DNA of 64,000 nt from Ruminococcus sp. (GCA_017519145.1 JAFWTA010000022.1:62001-126000); one strand, 5' to 3'; positions 1 through 8,276 are shown, counted from the stretch's first letter. The notes: a model not told the origin generated them from the sequence alone. Numbers and translations: made by a program.

Positions 1-602
1 AGTCCCACAGCCTCGCACATCTTTCTTATCTGGCGGTTCCTGCCCTCCTTGATGGTCATGAGAAGAACCACTCTGCCCTCAGCCTTGTCCTTTACGACTA
101 CGGTTGCAGGGAGAGTTTTTTTGCTGTCTATCTCAACGCCCTCTGAGAGCCTTACCAGCTGCTCGTCGGTGATGTCGGGACGAACCGTAACGCGGTAGGT
201 CTTGGAGATATGGCGGCTGGGGTGCATGATGCTGTTGGCGAATTCGCCGTCGTTGGTAAAGAGAAGAAGTCCCTCCGAGTTCCTGTCAAGGCGTCCCACG
301 GGATAGACTCTCTCCTCCACATCCGTAAGGAGGTCCATGACGCAGCGCCTGTCCAGCTCGTCTGAAACGGTGGTGACATATCCTCTGGGCTTGTTCATCA
401 TAAGGTAGACGAAGCTGCGCTTCTTGGGCATATATATCTTCTCACCGTCAACGGTGATGAGATCCTTGAAGCCGCACTTATCGCCCAGCTTGACAGGGCG
501 GCCGTTTAGCTTTACCCTGCCCTGTGTTATGAGCTCCTCAGCTTTTCGGCGGGAGCATACGCCGCAGTCGGCGATCATTTTCTGAATTCTTATTTTTTCC
601 AA
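1..602 (-). CDS. rluB: 23S rRNA pseudouridine synthase, RluB/RsuA family (partial)
   Basis: The reading frame runs off the left edge of the window, so the C-terminus is missing. It begins with an S4-like RNA-binding segment (IADCGVCSRRKAEELI, then GRVKLNG), followed by the catalytic domain with the family signature VGRLDRNSEGLLLFTNDG, in which the Asp of GRLD is the expected nucleophile. The conserved KEGRNRQIRKM motif lies near the cut edge. Members isomerise a uridine in 23S rRNA (RluB) or 16S rRNA (RsuA). The start is a TTG at 602-600 preceded by an AGGATAGGA purine run. The carboxypeptidase gene ends 13 nt upstream, so the two are probably co-transcribed, as in the scp-dac-rluB region of other Firmicutes. 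RluB versus RsuA cannot be separated from the sequence alone. Confidence 0.9.
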   Translation of the reverse strand, partial: MEKIRIQKMIADCGVCSRRKAEELITQGRVKLNGRPVKLGDKCGFKDLITVDGEKIYMPKKRSFVYLMMNKPRGYVTTVSDELDRRCVMDLLTDVEERVYPVGRLDRNSEGLLLFTNDGEFANSIMHPSRHISKTYRVTVRPDITDEQLVRLSEGVEIDSKKTLPATVVVKDKAEGRVVLLMTIKEGRNRQIRKMCEAVG

Positions 603-615
603 AGTTATCCTATCC

Positions 616-1761
616 TTAATGGGAGAAAAAGCTCCCGATCTTATCCTTGATTTTCTGAAAAAGGCTTTTGCTTCGCGGCTTCACAGCCTTTGCGGACACA
701 TTCTCCGCTGCGAAAAGGTCTACCCTTTCCACCTCTCTGCCGAGGAAGCTGACCGACAGGCTCCCCACCTTATCCCCCTCATTTACGGGAGCGTACAGGA
801 AAGGACTGCCCATCACCGTAAAGGTGAAGTCCTCCTCATTTCCTGCGAGGGTGGTGACCGTGACAGTGTCCTTTTCGGGAACTATCCTGAGCCTTTCGGC
901 GTTTCCGCCCACAATATCCGCGGAGATATCCTGAGGCAGGCATATTTCCGCAAGCCTTACATTTTCAAAGCTGCTGTCATACAGCGCCATATGGTCGTTC
1001 CAGTCATTGCTGTCGCTGAGGGTCACGCAGATGAGGTCCCTGCCATCTCTTTCGCAGGCGGACACCAGACAGCGTCCCGCCTCGTCGGTAAAGCCCGTCT
1101 TAACGCCGTAAACTCCGTCGTACATACCGAGGAGCTTATTGGTGTTCCTCAGCCACCTGTCATAGGGCGGCGAGCCGAACTTCACCTTCATGCTGCTCTG
1201 TGAGCAGATACTGCGGAAGATATCGTTTCTCAGTGCCTCACGGGCAAGGAGCGCCATATCAGCCGCCGAGGAACCGTGTCCCTCGCCCTCAAGACCCGAG
1301 GGCGTGACGAAATAAGTCCTTGACAGTCCCATTTGTCGGGCGCGGTCGTTCATCATTTCCGCGAAGTCCTCAATGCTGCCTGCTATCCTTACGGCAGCAG
1401 CATTGGCAGCGTCATTCCCCGAGGGGAGCAGCATACCGCAGCACAGTGCATACTTTGTGACAGTGTCCCCCTCCTGCAAGCCCATAGACGAGCCTTCCAC
1501 CTTAATGGCATCGCTGTCCACGGTGAACTCCTCATAGAGTCCGCCGCTTTCGAGACAGAGCAGGGTCGTCATTATCTTTGTGGTGCTTGCCATGGGGAGC
1601 TTTTCGGAAGCGTTGACCGAGTGGACTATCTCACCTGTATCGGCAGATATGACCACTGCAGCCCTTGCGGATACCTGTGGATATTCGGCTCCGAGAGCAT
1701 TGAACGGACAGACCGCAGCAGCTATGACCGCTGCCGCAGATATAGAAACGAGCCATTTCAT
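616..1761 (-). CDS. D-alanyl-D-alanine carboxypeptidase (PBP5/DacF type, peptidase S11)
   Basis: This secreted serine D,D-carboxypeptidase removes the terminal D-Ala of peptidoglycan stem peptides. A signal peptide covers about residues 1-24 (MKWLVSISAAAVIAAAVCPF, then ALGA). All three penicillin-binding motifs are present: STTK (in MASTTKIMTTLL), SGN (in LLPSGNDAANA) and KTG (in GVKTGFTDEAGRCLVS). A beta-rich C-terminal domain follows and ends in a basic amphipathic tail (KSLFQKIKDKIGSFF), typical of PBP5-like membrane anchoring. The length of 381 aa fits the family. GGAGGT lies 6 nt before the ATG. Its position after ytfJ and before rluB matches the dacF/dacB neighbourhood of sporulating Firmicutes, but a vegetative role is equally possible. 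Confidence 0.93.
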   Translation of the reverse strand: MKWLVSISAAAVIAAAVCPFNALGAEYPQVSARAAVVISADTGEIVHSVNASEKLPMASTTKIMTTLLCLESGGLYEEFTVDSDAIKVEGSSMGLQEGDTVTKYALCCGMLLPSGNDAANAAAVRIAGSIEDFAEMMNDRARQMGLSRTYFVTPSGLEGEGHGSSAADMALLAREALRNDIFRSICSQSSMKVKFGSPPYDRWLRNTNKLLGMYDGVYGVKTGFTDEAGRCLVSACERDGRDLICVTLSDSNDWNDHMALYDSSFENVRLAEICLPQDISADIVGGNAERLRIVPEKDTVTVTTLAGNEEDFTFTVMGSPFLYAPVNEGDKVGSLSVSFLGREVERVDLFAAENVSAKAVKPRSKSLFQKIKDKIGSFFSH

Positions 1762-1819
1762 GGGCGCACCTCCGTATATTGATATACTAAAGGTTATGCC
1801 CGAGGCTTATTATTTATTC

Positions 1820-2254
1820 TCAGTTAAGGGGAACAGACTCGTCTGTGATACCGCCTGCGGCAGTGTCGTCGGAGCCGCCCTTTCTCTTGCTGATAAAGCC
1901 GCTTACCTTGTCGATGATGCCGGGCATCTTCTCGATAGCAGCACTGATGGGATCGCTTGAGCCCTCCATAGTTACCATCTTTGCGGAACCGTCGGGAGAG
2001 ATAACGAGGAAGCCCTCGGGCTTGATGGAAACTCCTGCTCCTGCACCGCCTCCGAAGAGGTCCTTGTCATACTTTGAGGGCAGGTCCGAGCCGCCCGAAG
2101 CGAAGCCGTAGCTCACCTTTGATACGGGAATGATGGTAGTACCGTCGGGAAGCTTTATGGGCTCACCGATAATAGCGTTTACGTCAGCCATCTCCTTGAT
2201 CTTTTCAATGGAAATACCTAAGAGATCGCTTACTGGTGTGTTGTTTGCACTCAT
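1820..2254 (-). CDS. ytfJ: GerW/YtfJ family spore-type protein
   Basis: A 144-aa protein with the YtfJ core: an N-terminal helix with LLGISIEKIKEMADVNAIIG, a motif around GTTIIPVSKVSYGFASGG, a Gly-rich stretch (FGGGAGAGVSIKPEGFLV) and a C-terminal part near the family's usual end. In Bacillus YtfJ (GerW) is a forespore protein needed for germination; its biochemistry is not established. The gene sits 10 nt downstream of the DUF2953 gene, the same pairing as ytfI-ytfJ in Bacillus. The presence of this pair in a Ruminococcus-like genome is either a remnant or a sign of a sporulation programme. GAGG lies 8 nt before the ATG. Confidence 0.88.
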   Translation of the reverse strand: MSANNTPVSDLLGISIEKIKEMADVNAIIGEPIKLPDGTTIIPVSKVSYGFASGGSDLPSKYDKDLFGGGAGAGVSIKPEGFLVISPDGSAKMVTMEGSSDPISAAIEKMPGIIDKVSGFISKRKGGSDDTAAGGITDESVPLN

Positions 2255-2264
2255 GATTTATACC

Positions 2265-3224
2265 TCACTTCTGCCTTGCGGCGGATTTTTTCAATTTGCG
2301 TTTTCTCAGCTTTCCGGGAATGAAAGTCCTGAAAATATATGTCATCAGGAACCATGCTCCTGCAATGACCACTGTACCGAGACGGAAGGAAAGCTTTCCT
2401 GCGGCGTCCCAGCGTCCTTTGGACACGCCGAACTGAGGGTGAACATCGATAGTTTTCAGCCTTACGGTAAATAGCTGGCTGAAGAAGGCTATGCCGTTGT
2501 ATACCAGAGCGGAGTACTTGCCGTACTTCATGGCGCAGTCATAGGCGTCCTCGTCGGCGATAACGAAATCGATATACAGATCCCTGAGCTTGAAGCCCTT
2601 GAATATCTTCAGCAGGGGGCGCTGAGCGCTCTCCCAGATGCCGACTATGAACTCTATCTTGTCGCTGAGGGACTTTTTGTCCTCGTCCTGAGACTTGTCA
2701 GCGCTGTCATCATCTTCATCGAAGAAGTCCTCGTCAAGATCCTCGTCCTTATTCTTTTTCTTCTTTTTGTCCTTTTTCTTCTTGGGAGCTTCCTCCTCAC
2801 CGGCTTCATCTGAAAGGCTGTCGGTGTGGTCTGTTTCCTCAGCCGAGGAAGCTGTGCTGTCCTGTGAAGCAGTCTCTGCAGGGAGCATATCCGCCTCGGG
2901 ATCGTTTATGGGAATATCGTCAAGCTCCTTTTCCCACTCATACCCGTCCCGTTCCTTCTTCTTTTTGCGGGACTTCTTCTCCTTGACGGGCTTTTCCTTT
3001 TTCGGCTTCTTGGGCTTGTCTGCCTTGGCAGCCTTCCGCTTTTTCCACCAATTATAAAGACCGCCGCCGTCGGAGTCCATGATGTTGATTATCCACAGCT
3101 TGACTTTATAGCTGAATTTGCCGTCGATGTAGCTGAGCTCGCCTCCCGCAGGAGTGATGAGCACAAGAAGTATGATGCCTAAAACGGCAAGAAGTATATA
3201 TAGCAGTATTTTCAGTACGATCAA
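2265..3224 (-). CDS. DUF2953 membrane protein (YtfI-like)
   Basis: The N-terminus is one hydrophobic segment (about residues 3-25) followed by a short conserved domain (GGELSYIDGKFSYKVKLWII) typical of DUF2953. A long low-complexity charged region spans about residues 60-185 and alternates poly-Lys blocks (KKKKDKKKKKNKDED) with acidic blocks (EDFFDEDDD). The C-terminal part carries the second DUF2953 segment (LRDLYIDFVIADEDAYDCAMKYG) and another membrane helix near residues 283-305. The start is a TTG with AAGGAG 8 nt upstream. The gene lies between scpB and ytfJ in one operon. No biochemical function is known for the family. The insert is unusually long and charged; it may be a flexible cytoplasmic linker. 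Confidence 0.82.
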   Translation of the reverse strand: MIVLKILLYILLAVLGIILLVLITPAGGELSYIDGKFSYKVKLWIINIMDSDGGGLYNWWKKRKAAKADKPKKPKKEKPVKEKKSRKKKKERDGYEWEKELDDIPINDPEADMLPAETASQDSTASSAEETDHTDSLSDEAGEEEAPKKKKDKKKKKNKDEDLDEDFFDEDDDSADKSQDEDKKSLSDKIEFIVGIWESAQRPLLKIFKGFKLRDLYIDFVIADEDAYDCAMKYGKYSALVYNGIAFFSQLFTVRLKTIDVHPQFGVSKGRWDAAGKLSFRLGTVVIAGAWFLMTYIFRTFIPGKLRKRKLKKSAARQK

Positions 3225-3245
3225 TCCTGCGGCTCCTTTCGGTGA

Positions 3246-3827
3246 TTATTGGGTCTGCTGAGCCTCTGCCAGCTCTCTGTCCACGAACTCCTCCTCTGTC
3301 TCAAGGACAAGGTCGCTCTGTCCGGGGAGGGGCGGCAGGTCTGCCACGGAGCTGAGTCCGAAGCTTCTCAGGAACACCGCCGTAGTTCTGTACACTATGG
3401 GCTTTCCGGGGACGTCAAGACGTCCTGCTTCCTCCACCAGTCCCTTTTCCACAAGGTTGTTGATGACAGAGGAGCTGTCTATTCCGCGGACGTTCTCCAC
3501 GAAGCCCTTTGAAACGGGCTGATTATATGCGATTATGGTAAGAGCCTCCATAGCTGCATTTGAGAGAGGAGCCGTTCTCTTTGTTTCGAGAGCCGCCCTG
3601 ACCTGAGGAGCGAACTCCTCACGGGTACACATCTGGAAGCTGCTGTCCAGCTTTTTTATGCAGATACCGCTGCCGCAGTCCTCATAGCGCTCATTGAGCA
3701 GCCTTATCATGGAAGGCAGTGTGCCTGCGTCAACTCCGCTTGCCTCCGAGAGGCGGTATATCTCAATAGGCTCGCCGCTTGCAAATAGAATAGCCTCTAT
3801 TGCTCCGAGCTTGTCTTTGATCTCCAA
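3246..3827 (-). CDS. scpB: Segregation and condensation protein B
   Basis: ScpB is a winged-helix (kite) subunit that dimerises and binds ScpA in the Smc-ScpAB condensin complex on the chromosome. The N-terminal winged helix opens with KLGAIEAILFASGEPIEI, and the second contains the hallmark PLSNAAMEALTIIAYNQPVS followed by RGIDSSSVINNLVEKGLVEE. The length of 193 aa is normal. The start codon lies inside the end of scpA (31-nt overlap), implying translational coupling and balanced synthesis of the two subunits. Confidence 0.95.
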   Translation of the reverse strand: MEIKDKLGAIEAILFASGEPIEIYRLSEASGVDAGTLPSMIRLLNERYEDCGSGICIKKLDSSFQMCTREEFAPQVRAALETKRTAPLSNAAMEALTIIAYNQPVSKGFVENVRGIDSSSVINNLVEKGLVEEAGRLDVPGKPIVYRTTAVFLRSFGLSSVADLPPLPGQSDLVLETEEEFVDRELAEAQQTQ

Positions 3828-4552
3828 GATCTATCCACTCCGTTCTTTCTTCCCTTGAAGAATATCATGGTATTATCGTCGCTAATGGTGATACGTCCGT
3901 GTCTGGTGAGCTCCAGCACCGCAAGGAATGTAGCCACTCTTGCCGAGCGGTCGGTTACTCCCTCATAGAGCCTGTCCATATAGACCTCTCCCGAGTCATA
4001 GAGCTGGCGCAGGATATGTACCACCTTTGTCATAACGGAAACGATACGCCGCTTCACCACTGAGTTTATCTTGTTCTCAACGTGGAGCTTTGCGTGTTCC
4101 GACTTTATATTTTTCAGTGAGATCGCGCTGTAAGCGACAGCCAGTCTCTCGGGCTCATGGACCAGTGTATAGGTCATATCCGCCTTTATCTTCATGGGGC
4201 TTCTCACGAAGATATTGCCGCCGATAAAGGCGTCCGCCAGATTTTTTGCGGCTATCTTGCAGAGAGAGTACTCAATGAGAGCGCCCTCCAGCTCGCGCTT
4301 CATCTGTTCAGCCTCCTCGGGCTGCGGCAGAAGTGAAGCGGTCTTGATATAAATGAGTCTTGCAGCCATTTCGAGGAATTCCCCTGCAAGCTCAAGATTC
4401 TGCTCATGAGCCTGATCTATATAGAGCAGGTACTGCTCCAGCAGCTTTGATATTTCGATATCGCAGATATTCAGCTTATGCTTTGCGATAAGGCTGAGGA
4501 GGAGGTCCAGAGGTCCCTCAAACACCTCAAGCTTGAAAGAAATGGTCTCCAT
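3797..4552 (-). CDS. scpA: Segregation and condensation protein A
   Basis: ScpA is the kleisin subunit that bridges the Smc head domains. The N-terminal signature FKLEVFEGPLDLLLSLIAKH and the helix DIEISKLLEQYL are diagnostic. A helical central region follows, then a C-terminal winged helix (RSARVATFLAVLELTRHGRI). The length of 251 aa is typical. The gene begins 3 nt after the degenerate M50 gene and overlaps scpB by 31 nt, so the M50-M50-scpA-scpB block is probably one transcript. Confidence 0.95.
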   Translation of the reverse strand: METISFKLEVFEGPLDLLLSLIAKHKLNICDIEISKLLEQYLLYIDQAHEQNLELAGEFLEMAARLIYIKTASLLPQPEEAEQMKRELEGALIEYSLCKIAAKNLADAFIGGNIFVRSPMKIKADMTYTLVHEPERLAVAYSAISLKNIKSEHAKLHVENKINSVVKRRIVSVMTKVVHILRQLYDSGEVYMDRLYEGVTDRSARVATFLAVLELTRHGRITISDDNTMIFFKGRKNGVDRSWRSKTSSEQ

Positions 4553-4555
4553 ATA

Positions 4556-5287
4556 TCACTCCAGATAGAAAAAGTTGTATCCGAACACGACCTTCAGGAT
4601 ATTGGCAGTTATCTCTCCGATATTAACATGGAAGAATACCAGTCGGTCGAGCACAGCCCAGCGCCACAGGTCAGCAAGCCAGCCAATGACAGATATCTCG
4701 CCGTCGGTGATGATGGCAAGAAGGAAAATGCCGTAGAGGATGTACTGCGACCACTTCATTATCTGCTTGTAGTGGCTGAAGTACCATCTTCTGAACTTTG
4801 GCCATGAGAACTGGTAGAATATCTGGAAGCCGTCCAGAGGAGGCAGCGGAAGCAGGTCGATGACTCCGAAGCAGAGCCCCGTGTAAGCCGCTCCCCTGAG
4901 TATCCTGAAAAGGCTTGCCAGAAGTATGGAATCGGGAGCCAGTCCGTAGAGGGCGCCCGAGAGATTGTATATAAGAATGTATGACACAAAGTATGTCAGC
5001 GGAGCCGCCAGCGAGATGAGGGTGATATCGCGCTTCATGTGTTTCAGGTTTGAGACATCGTAGTTCATCTCCCTGCTCCAGCCGAAGCCCAGAATAAGGG
5101 TCGTCAGCATTCCCTGACGGTCCATGTGCTTTCTGAAGTCCAGACTGAGCCTGCCGTTCAGCTTCGGAGTATCGTCCCCGAGAAGATGAGCAGCGCCCGC
5201 CTTGACGAAGGCTGCCAGCGGCATGAGTCCCACCATGAGAAGGGCTCTGCTTATGAGTATGAGTAAAAATCTGTAAAATGCGCTCAT
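4556..5287 (-). CDS. Degenerate M50 (site-2 protease family) membrane protein lacking HExxH
   Basis: A 243-aa multi-spanning protein that aligns along its length with the intact M50 protein immediately upstream (5322-6020): both share LLGDDT / WLGDDT, a G-R-L/I-S/T-L element, a GFGW / GVGW element, an SLAAP / SLAGP element and PLPPLDGF / PLPPMDGF. At the place where the intact copy has the zinc motif HESAH, this one reads AAFVK (residues 25-29), so both His ligands and the catalytic Glu are missing. The C-terminal Asp-Gly motif survives. It is therefore probably a non-proteolytic paralogue, perhaps a partner or substrate adaptor of the intact copy. The C-terminus carries an extra hydrophobic extension. 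Confidence 0.8.
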   Translation of the reverse strand: MSAFYRFLLILISRALLMVGLMPLAAFVKAGAAHLLGDDTPKLNGRLSLDFRKHMDRQGMLTTLILGFGWSREMNYDVSNLKHMKRDITLISLAAPLTYFVSYILIYNLSGALYGLAPDSILLASLFRILRGAAYTGLCFGVIDLLPLPPLDGFQIFYQFSWPKFRRWYFSHYKQIMKWSQYILYGIFLLAIITDGEISVIGWLADLWRWAVLDRLVFFHVNIGEITANILKVVFGYNFFYLE

Positions 5288-5321
5288 ATTATAATAAAAC
5301 CTTTCGGGAGATGTTATGATA

Positions 5322-6020
5322 TCACTTGAAGAGTAAAGGTATCCATGAAACAGACATCCAGATCAGCCACTGCACGATATTGTAAATGAACGCGAATACC
5401 ATTCTCACCTGCCAGATATGGCTTCCTATGATGATGATACCGAAGAAAACAGTGCTGAGAACGCGCTGATTGCGGAACACCCAGTTATCGAAGCTTGCAG
5501 GCATGAAAGCCCTGAGGAAGTTGAATCCGTCCATAGGCGGCAGGGGTACGAGGTTGAACAGAGCCAGCATCACGTTGATGCTGACAAAATTCATCAGCAG
5601 AGTGAATATCGCCTGCTGTACCTGAGTGCCCTGAATATAGTCCCAATTATCCGCGCCGAAGAGCAGACACGAGGATATGACAAATATAAGACAGCCGATA
5701 AATGCTGCGATAAAGTTTGAGACAGGTCCTGCCAGCGACACCAGCGCGTATCCCAGACGGCGGTGCTTGAATTTTGATGGGTCCACAGGCACGGGCTTTG
5801 CCCAGCCGACACCCAGCGCCAGCATCATTATGAAGCCCAGCGGATCGATGTGAGCAAAGGGATTGAGAGTGATGCGTCCCTGTTTTTTTGCGGTATCATC
5901 TCCCAGCCAGCCCGCAACGATACCGTGTGCCGACTCGTGTATTGGTATTACCAGCAGGAACGTGATAGCTCTTGCCGCTATCATCATTATAAGATCTATA
6001 TCTATTCCGCTACCTATCAT
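5322..6020 (-). CDS. Site-2 protease family zinc metalloprotease (M50)
   Basis: An intramembrane metalloprotease of the compact M50 type. The zinc motif HESAH (residues 28-32) lies in the first membrane helix, with the third ligand in LVPLPPMDGFNFL further on. Four to six hydrophobic segments are visible. An ATG at 6020 is preferred over an in-frame one 51 nt upstream because GGAAAGGA lies 5 nt before it. Members cleave membrane-embedded regulators or leader peptides; no substrate is suggested here. The next gene is a catalytically dead paralogue, followed by scpAB. Related rhomboid/M50 genes often neighbour scpAB in Firmicutes. Confidence 0.9.
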   Translation of the reverse strand: MIGSGIDIDLIMMIAARAITFLLVIPIHESAHGIVAGWLGDDTAKKQGRITLNPFAHIDPLGFIMMLALGVGWAKPVPVDPSKFKHRRLGYALVSLAGPVSNFIAAFIGCLIFVISSCLLFGADNWDYIQGTQVQQAIFTLLMNFVSINVMLALFNLVPLPPMDGFNFLRAFMPASFDNWVFRNQRVLSTVFFGIIIIGSHIWQVRMVFAFIYNIVQWLIWMSVSWIPLLFK

Positions 6021-6161
6021 AAAAATCCTTTCCCCGTCGGAGCAGACTCTCCGACAATAGTTATACAACATATATTATACTACAAAGCGGCATATATTTC
6101 AAGTAAAAACAGACATTTTCGGGGGCAGAAAAAATTTTTTTTGATTTTTTTTAAAAAACAC

Positions 6162-6190
6162 TTGCTTTTTTTCTGATTATGTGTTAAAAT
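6162..6190 (+). promoter_or_regulatory. Sigma-A promoter of rpmB
   Basis: TTGCTT (6162-6167), 17-nt spacer, TAAAAT (6185-6190), 45 nt upstream of the L28 start codon. A T-rich run lies directly upstream. Confidence 0.65.
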
Positions 6191-6234
6191 AATCATGTTG
6201 TATTTTTACAGGTTAGTTAAGGAGGTGCAACCTA

Positions 6235-6420
6235 ATGGCAAAATGTGATATCTGCGGAAAGGGCGTGACCTTTGGAATCAAGGTTTCCCACTCACACAGA
6301 CGTTCCAACAGAACATGGAAGCCTAACGTAAAGCGTGTAAAGGCTATCGTCAAGGGTACTCCTTGTCATATCTACGCTTGCTCAAGATGCCTGCGTTCAG
6401 GCAAGGTTGAGAGAGCTTGA
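6235..6420 (+). CDS. rpmB: Large-subunit ribosomal protein L28
   Basis: L28 is a small zinc-ribbon-type protein of the 50S subunit. The 61-aa sequence begins MAKCDICGKGVTFGIKVSHS and includes RRSNRTWKPNVKRV and CSRCLRSGKV. Cysteine pairs CDIC and CSRC are both present, so this is the zinc-binding (C+) form. GGAGGTGCAA precedes the ATG. It is a single-gene unit with its own promoter and terminator, divergent from the M50-scp operon. Confidence 0.97.
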   Translation: MAKCDICGKGVTFGIKVSHSHRRSNRTWKPNVKRVKAIVKGTPCHIYACSRCLRSGKVERA

Positions 6421-6440
6421 TCATCTTTGCATGATAAAAA

Positions 6441-6471
6441 CGGAGCGTTCCGAATGGAGCGCTCTTTTTTT
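6441..6471 (+). terminator. Intrinsic terminator of rpmB
   Basis: An inverted repeat GGAGCGTTCC / GGAGCGCTC with one G-U wobble is followed by seven T residues, 20 nt after the rpmB stop codon. Confidence 0.8.
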
Positions 6472-6531
6472 GTGCCCTGACGCCTGTTTCGCGGCAAAGC
6501 CGTCCGCAAGGCATCTTTTTCTCCGCGTTCC

Positions 6532-6560
6532 TTGCTATTCGTCGAAATATATGTTATAAT
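6532..6560 (+). promoter_or_regulatory. Promoter of the amino-acid ABC transporter operon
   Basis: TTGCTA (6532-6537), 17-nt spacer and TATAAT (6555-6560), 55 nt upstream of the permease start. Confidence 0.65.
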
Positions 6561-6614
6561 TGATATCGGCATTGTATCGTGATAAATTATTAATATGGTA
6601 AAGGCGGTATTATT

Positions 6615-7319
6615 ATGACAAAAGAACAGATCGGGAACCTGTTCAGGCTCATGCTTGAATATATCCCACCGACACTGAAGATATTCGGATTTACCCTGCT
6701 GTGGTCAATACCACTGGGAATGATAGTGGCACTGCTGAAAATGTGCAAATTCAAACCCATAAGCTGGCTCACAAACATATACATACTGATAATGCGAGGA
6801 ACTCCCCTGCTCCTCCAGCTCATAGTCGCACAGTATTCGGTGCCCTATCTGCTGAAATGGGAGGGCTGCCCCTCATTTATCCACAGTCTTCTCGACGGTG
6901 TTGATATACGAAGCGCAAGCTATACATTCAATATGCTGCTCATCGCATTCGTACTGAACTACGCCGCCTACTTCGCGGAGATATTCCGCGGCGGCATCGA
7001 GGCTATCCCCAAGGGACAGTATGAAGCCGCCGGAGCACTGGGCTTCAGCCGCATACAGACCTTCTTCCGCATAATCCTTCCACAGGTCATAAAGAGAGTA
7101 GTCCCCGCCAGCTCAAACGAAATAATCACCCTCGTCAAGGACACCTCTCTCGCCTCGGCCATCCCCTACATGGAGATAATGTACATCGCCAAGAAGCAGG
7201 TGCCCACCTATGCTTCTCTCCTGCCCCTTTTCATGGCAGGCGTGTTCTATTTCGCATTTGCAACAGTGCTGACGCTTTTATTCGGATTTATCGAGAAAAA
7301 GCTCAACTACTACAAATAA
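6615..7319 (+). CDS. Polar amino-acid ABC transporter permease (HisM/GlnP type)
   Basis: A 234-aa membrane permease of the His/Glu/Gln/Arg/opine family. It has five or so hydrophobic segments, the family start region (TLLWSIPLGMIVALLKM), MRGTPLLLQL and the cytoplasmic coupling loop EIFRGGIEAIPKGQYEAAGALGF (EAA motif). It would form a homodimeric channel with the ATPase encoded 15 nt downstream. No substrate-binding protein is encoded in either direction, so the binding partner must lie elsewhere. The exact substrate cannot be read from the sequence. Confidence 0.92.
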   Translation: MTKEQIGNLFRLMLEYIPPTLKIFGFTLLWSIPLGMIVALLKMCKFKPISWLTNIYILIMRGTPLLLQLIVAQYSVPYLLKWEGCPSFIHSLLDGVDIRSASYTFNMLLIAFVLNYAAYFAEIFRGGIEAIPKGQYEAAGALGFSRIQTFFRIILPQVIKRVVPASSNEIITLVKDTSLASAIPYMEIMYIAKKQVPTYASLLPLFMAGVFYFAFATVLTLLFGFIEKKLNYYK

Positions 7320-7334
7320 GGAGGTGCAGCTGTT

Positions 7335-8096
7335 ATGTCAATGCTTGAAGTAAAGAACCTTTCAAAGAGCTTCGGTGACCTTGAGGTGCTGAAGGACATC
7401 TCCTTCAATGTTGAAAAGGGAGAGGTAGTCGCAGTCATCGGGCCCTCGGGAAGCGGCAAATCCACGCTGCTCCGCTGCATCAACCAGCTTGAACGCGCAG
7501 ACGGCGGAGTCATCAATGTCTGTGGCACGGATATGCTCATAAAGAACTCCCGCGGCAGGACTGTCTATGCCGACACAAAGACTCTCCGCGCCATAAGACT
7601 GAAAACAGGACTGGTGTTCCAGAACTTCAATCTCTTTCCTCACATGACCGTTCTCCGCAACATCACAGAGGCTCCCGTGTGTGTACTCAAGGAGGACAAA
7701 GCCAAGGCAAAGGAAAAGGCTATGGCTCTGCTGAAGAAAATGGGACTTGAAAGCAAGGACAAGTCCTATCCCTGTGAGCTTTCGGGAGGTCAGCAGCAGC
7801 GTGTCTCCATCGCAAGAGCTCTTGCCCTCAATCCCGATATCCTCTTTTTCGACGAGCCCACCTCAGCCCTTGACCCCGAGCTTACGGGAGAGATACTCAA
7901 AGTCATCAAGGAGCTTGCCGCAGAGGGCATGACTATGGTCATAGTAACTCATGAGATGGCTTTTGCAAGGGACGTTGCTGACAAGGTCATCTTCATGGAG
8001 AACGGCTACATCGTTGAAATGGGAGCTCCCCGGCAGCTTTTCGGCGAGAACGCCTCCGACCGAGTACAGCAGTTCCTGAAGCGCTTCAACAGCTGA
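7335..8096 (+). CDS. Polar amino-acid ABC transporter ATP-binding protein (GlnQ type)
   Basis: The motor ATPase that partners the preceding permease. Walker A is GPSGSGKST, the Q-loop lies in FQNFNLFPHMTV, the ABC signature is LSGGQQQR, Walker B is ILFFDEPTSALDPE and the switch His is in VTHEMAFARDVAD. The HMTV stretch and the spacing are typical of the GlnQ/HisP subgroup. At 253 aa it is full length. GGAGGTGCAG lies just upstream of the ATG. About 300 nt follow before the next gene, with no evident terminator. Confidence 0.95.
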   Translation: MSMLEVKNLSKSFGDLEVLKDISFNVEKGEVVAVIGPSGSGKSTLLRCINQLERADGGVINVCGTDMLIKNSRGRTVYADTKTLRAIRLKTGLVFQNFNLFPHMTVLRNITEAPVCVLKEDKAKAKEKAMALLKKMGLESKDKSYPCELSGGQQQRVSIARALALNPDILFFDEPTSALDPELTGEILKVIKELAAEGMTMVIVTHEMAFARDVADKVIFMENGYIVEMGAPRQLFGENASDRVQQFLKRFNS

Positions 8097-8246
8097 TATC
8101 AGCTTAAACAAATAGAAAGGCGCTTAAAAACCGAGCACATTCAATAATTAGTCATACCAATTTTATTGCGATTTGTACAAAACTTTAATAAACCACGGCA
8201 AAAATCGCGCCGTTTTCGGCATTTGTACGATTTTTCCGAAAAAACA

Positions 8247-8276
8247 TTGCCTTTCAAGCTTTTTCTGTGATATAAT
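8247..8276 (+). promoter_or_regulatory. Promoter of the MATE exporter gene
   Basis: TTGCCT (8247-8252), 18-nt spacer, TATAAT (8271-8276). It leaves a leader of about 115 nt before the ATG. The preceding 8097-8246 is AT-rich and shows no gene. Confidence 0.6.

Noticed and set aside
2265-3224. Frameshift or sequencing artefact in the Lys/Asp-rich region of the DUF2953 gene
   Set aside because: The frame is continuous, both flanking conserved segments are in the same frame and the composition is consistent, so it is a genuine low-complexity insert.
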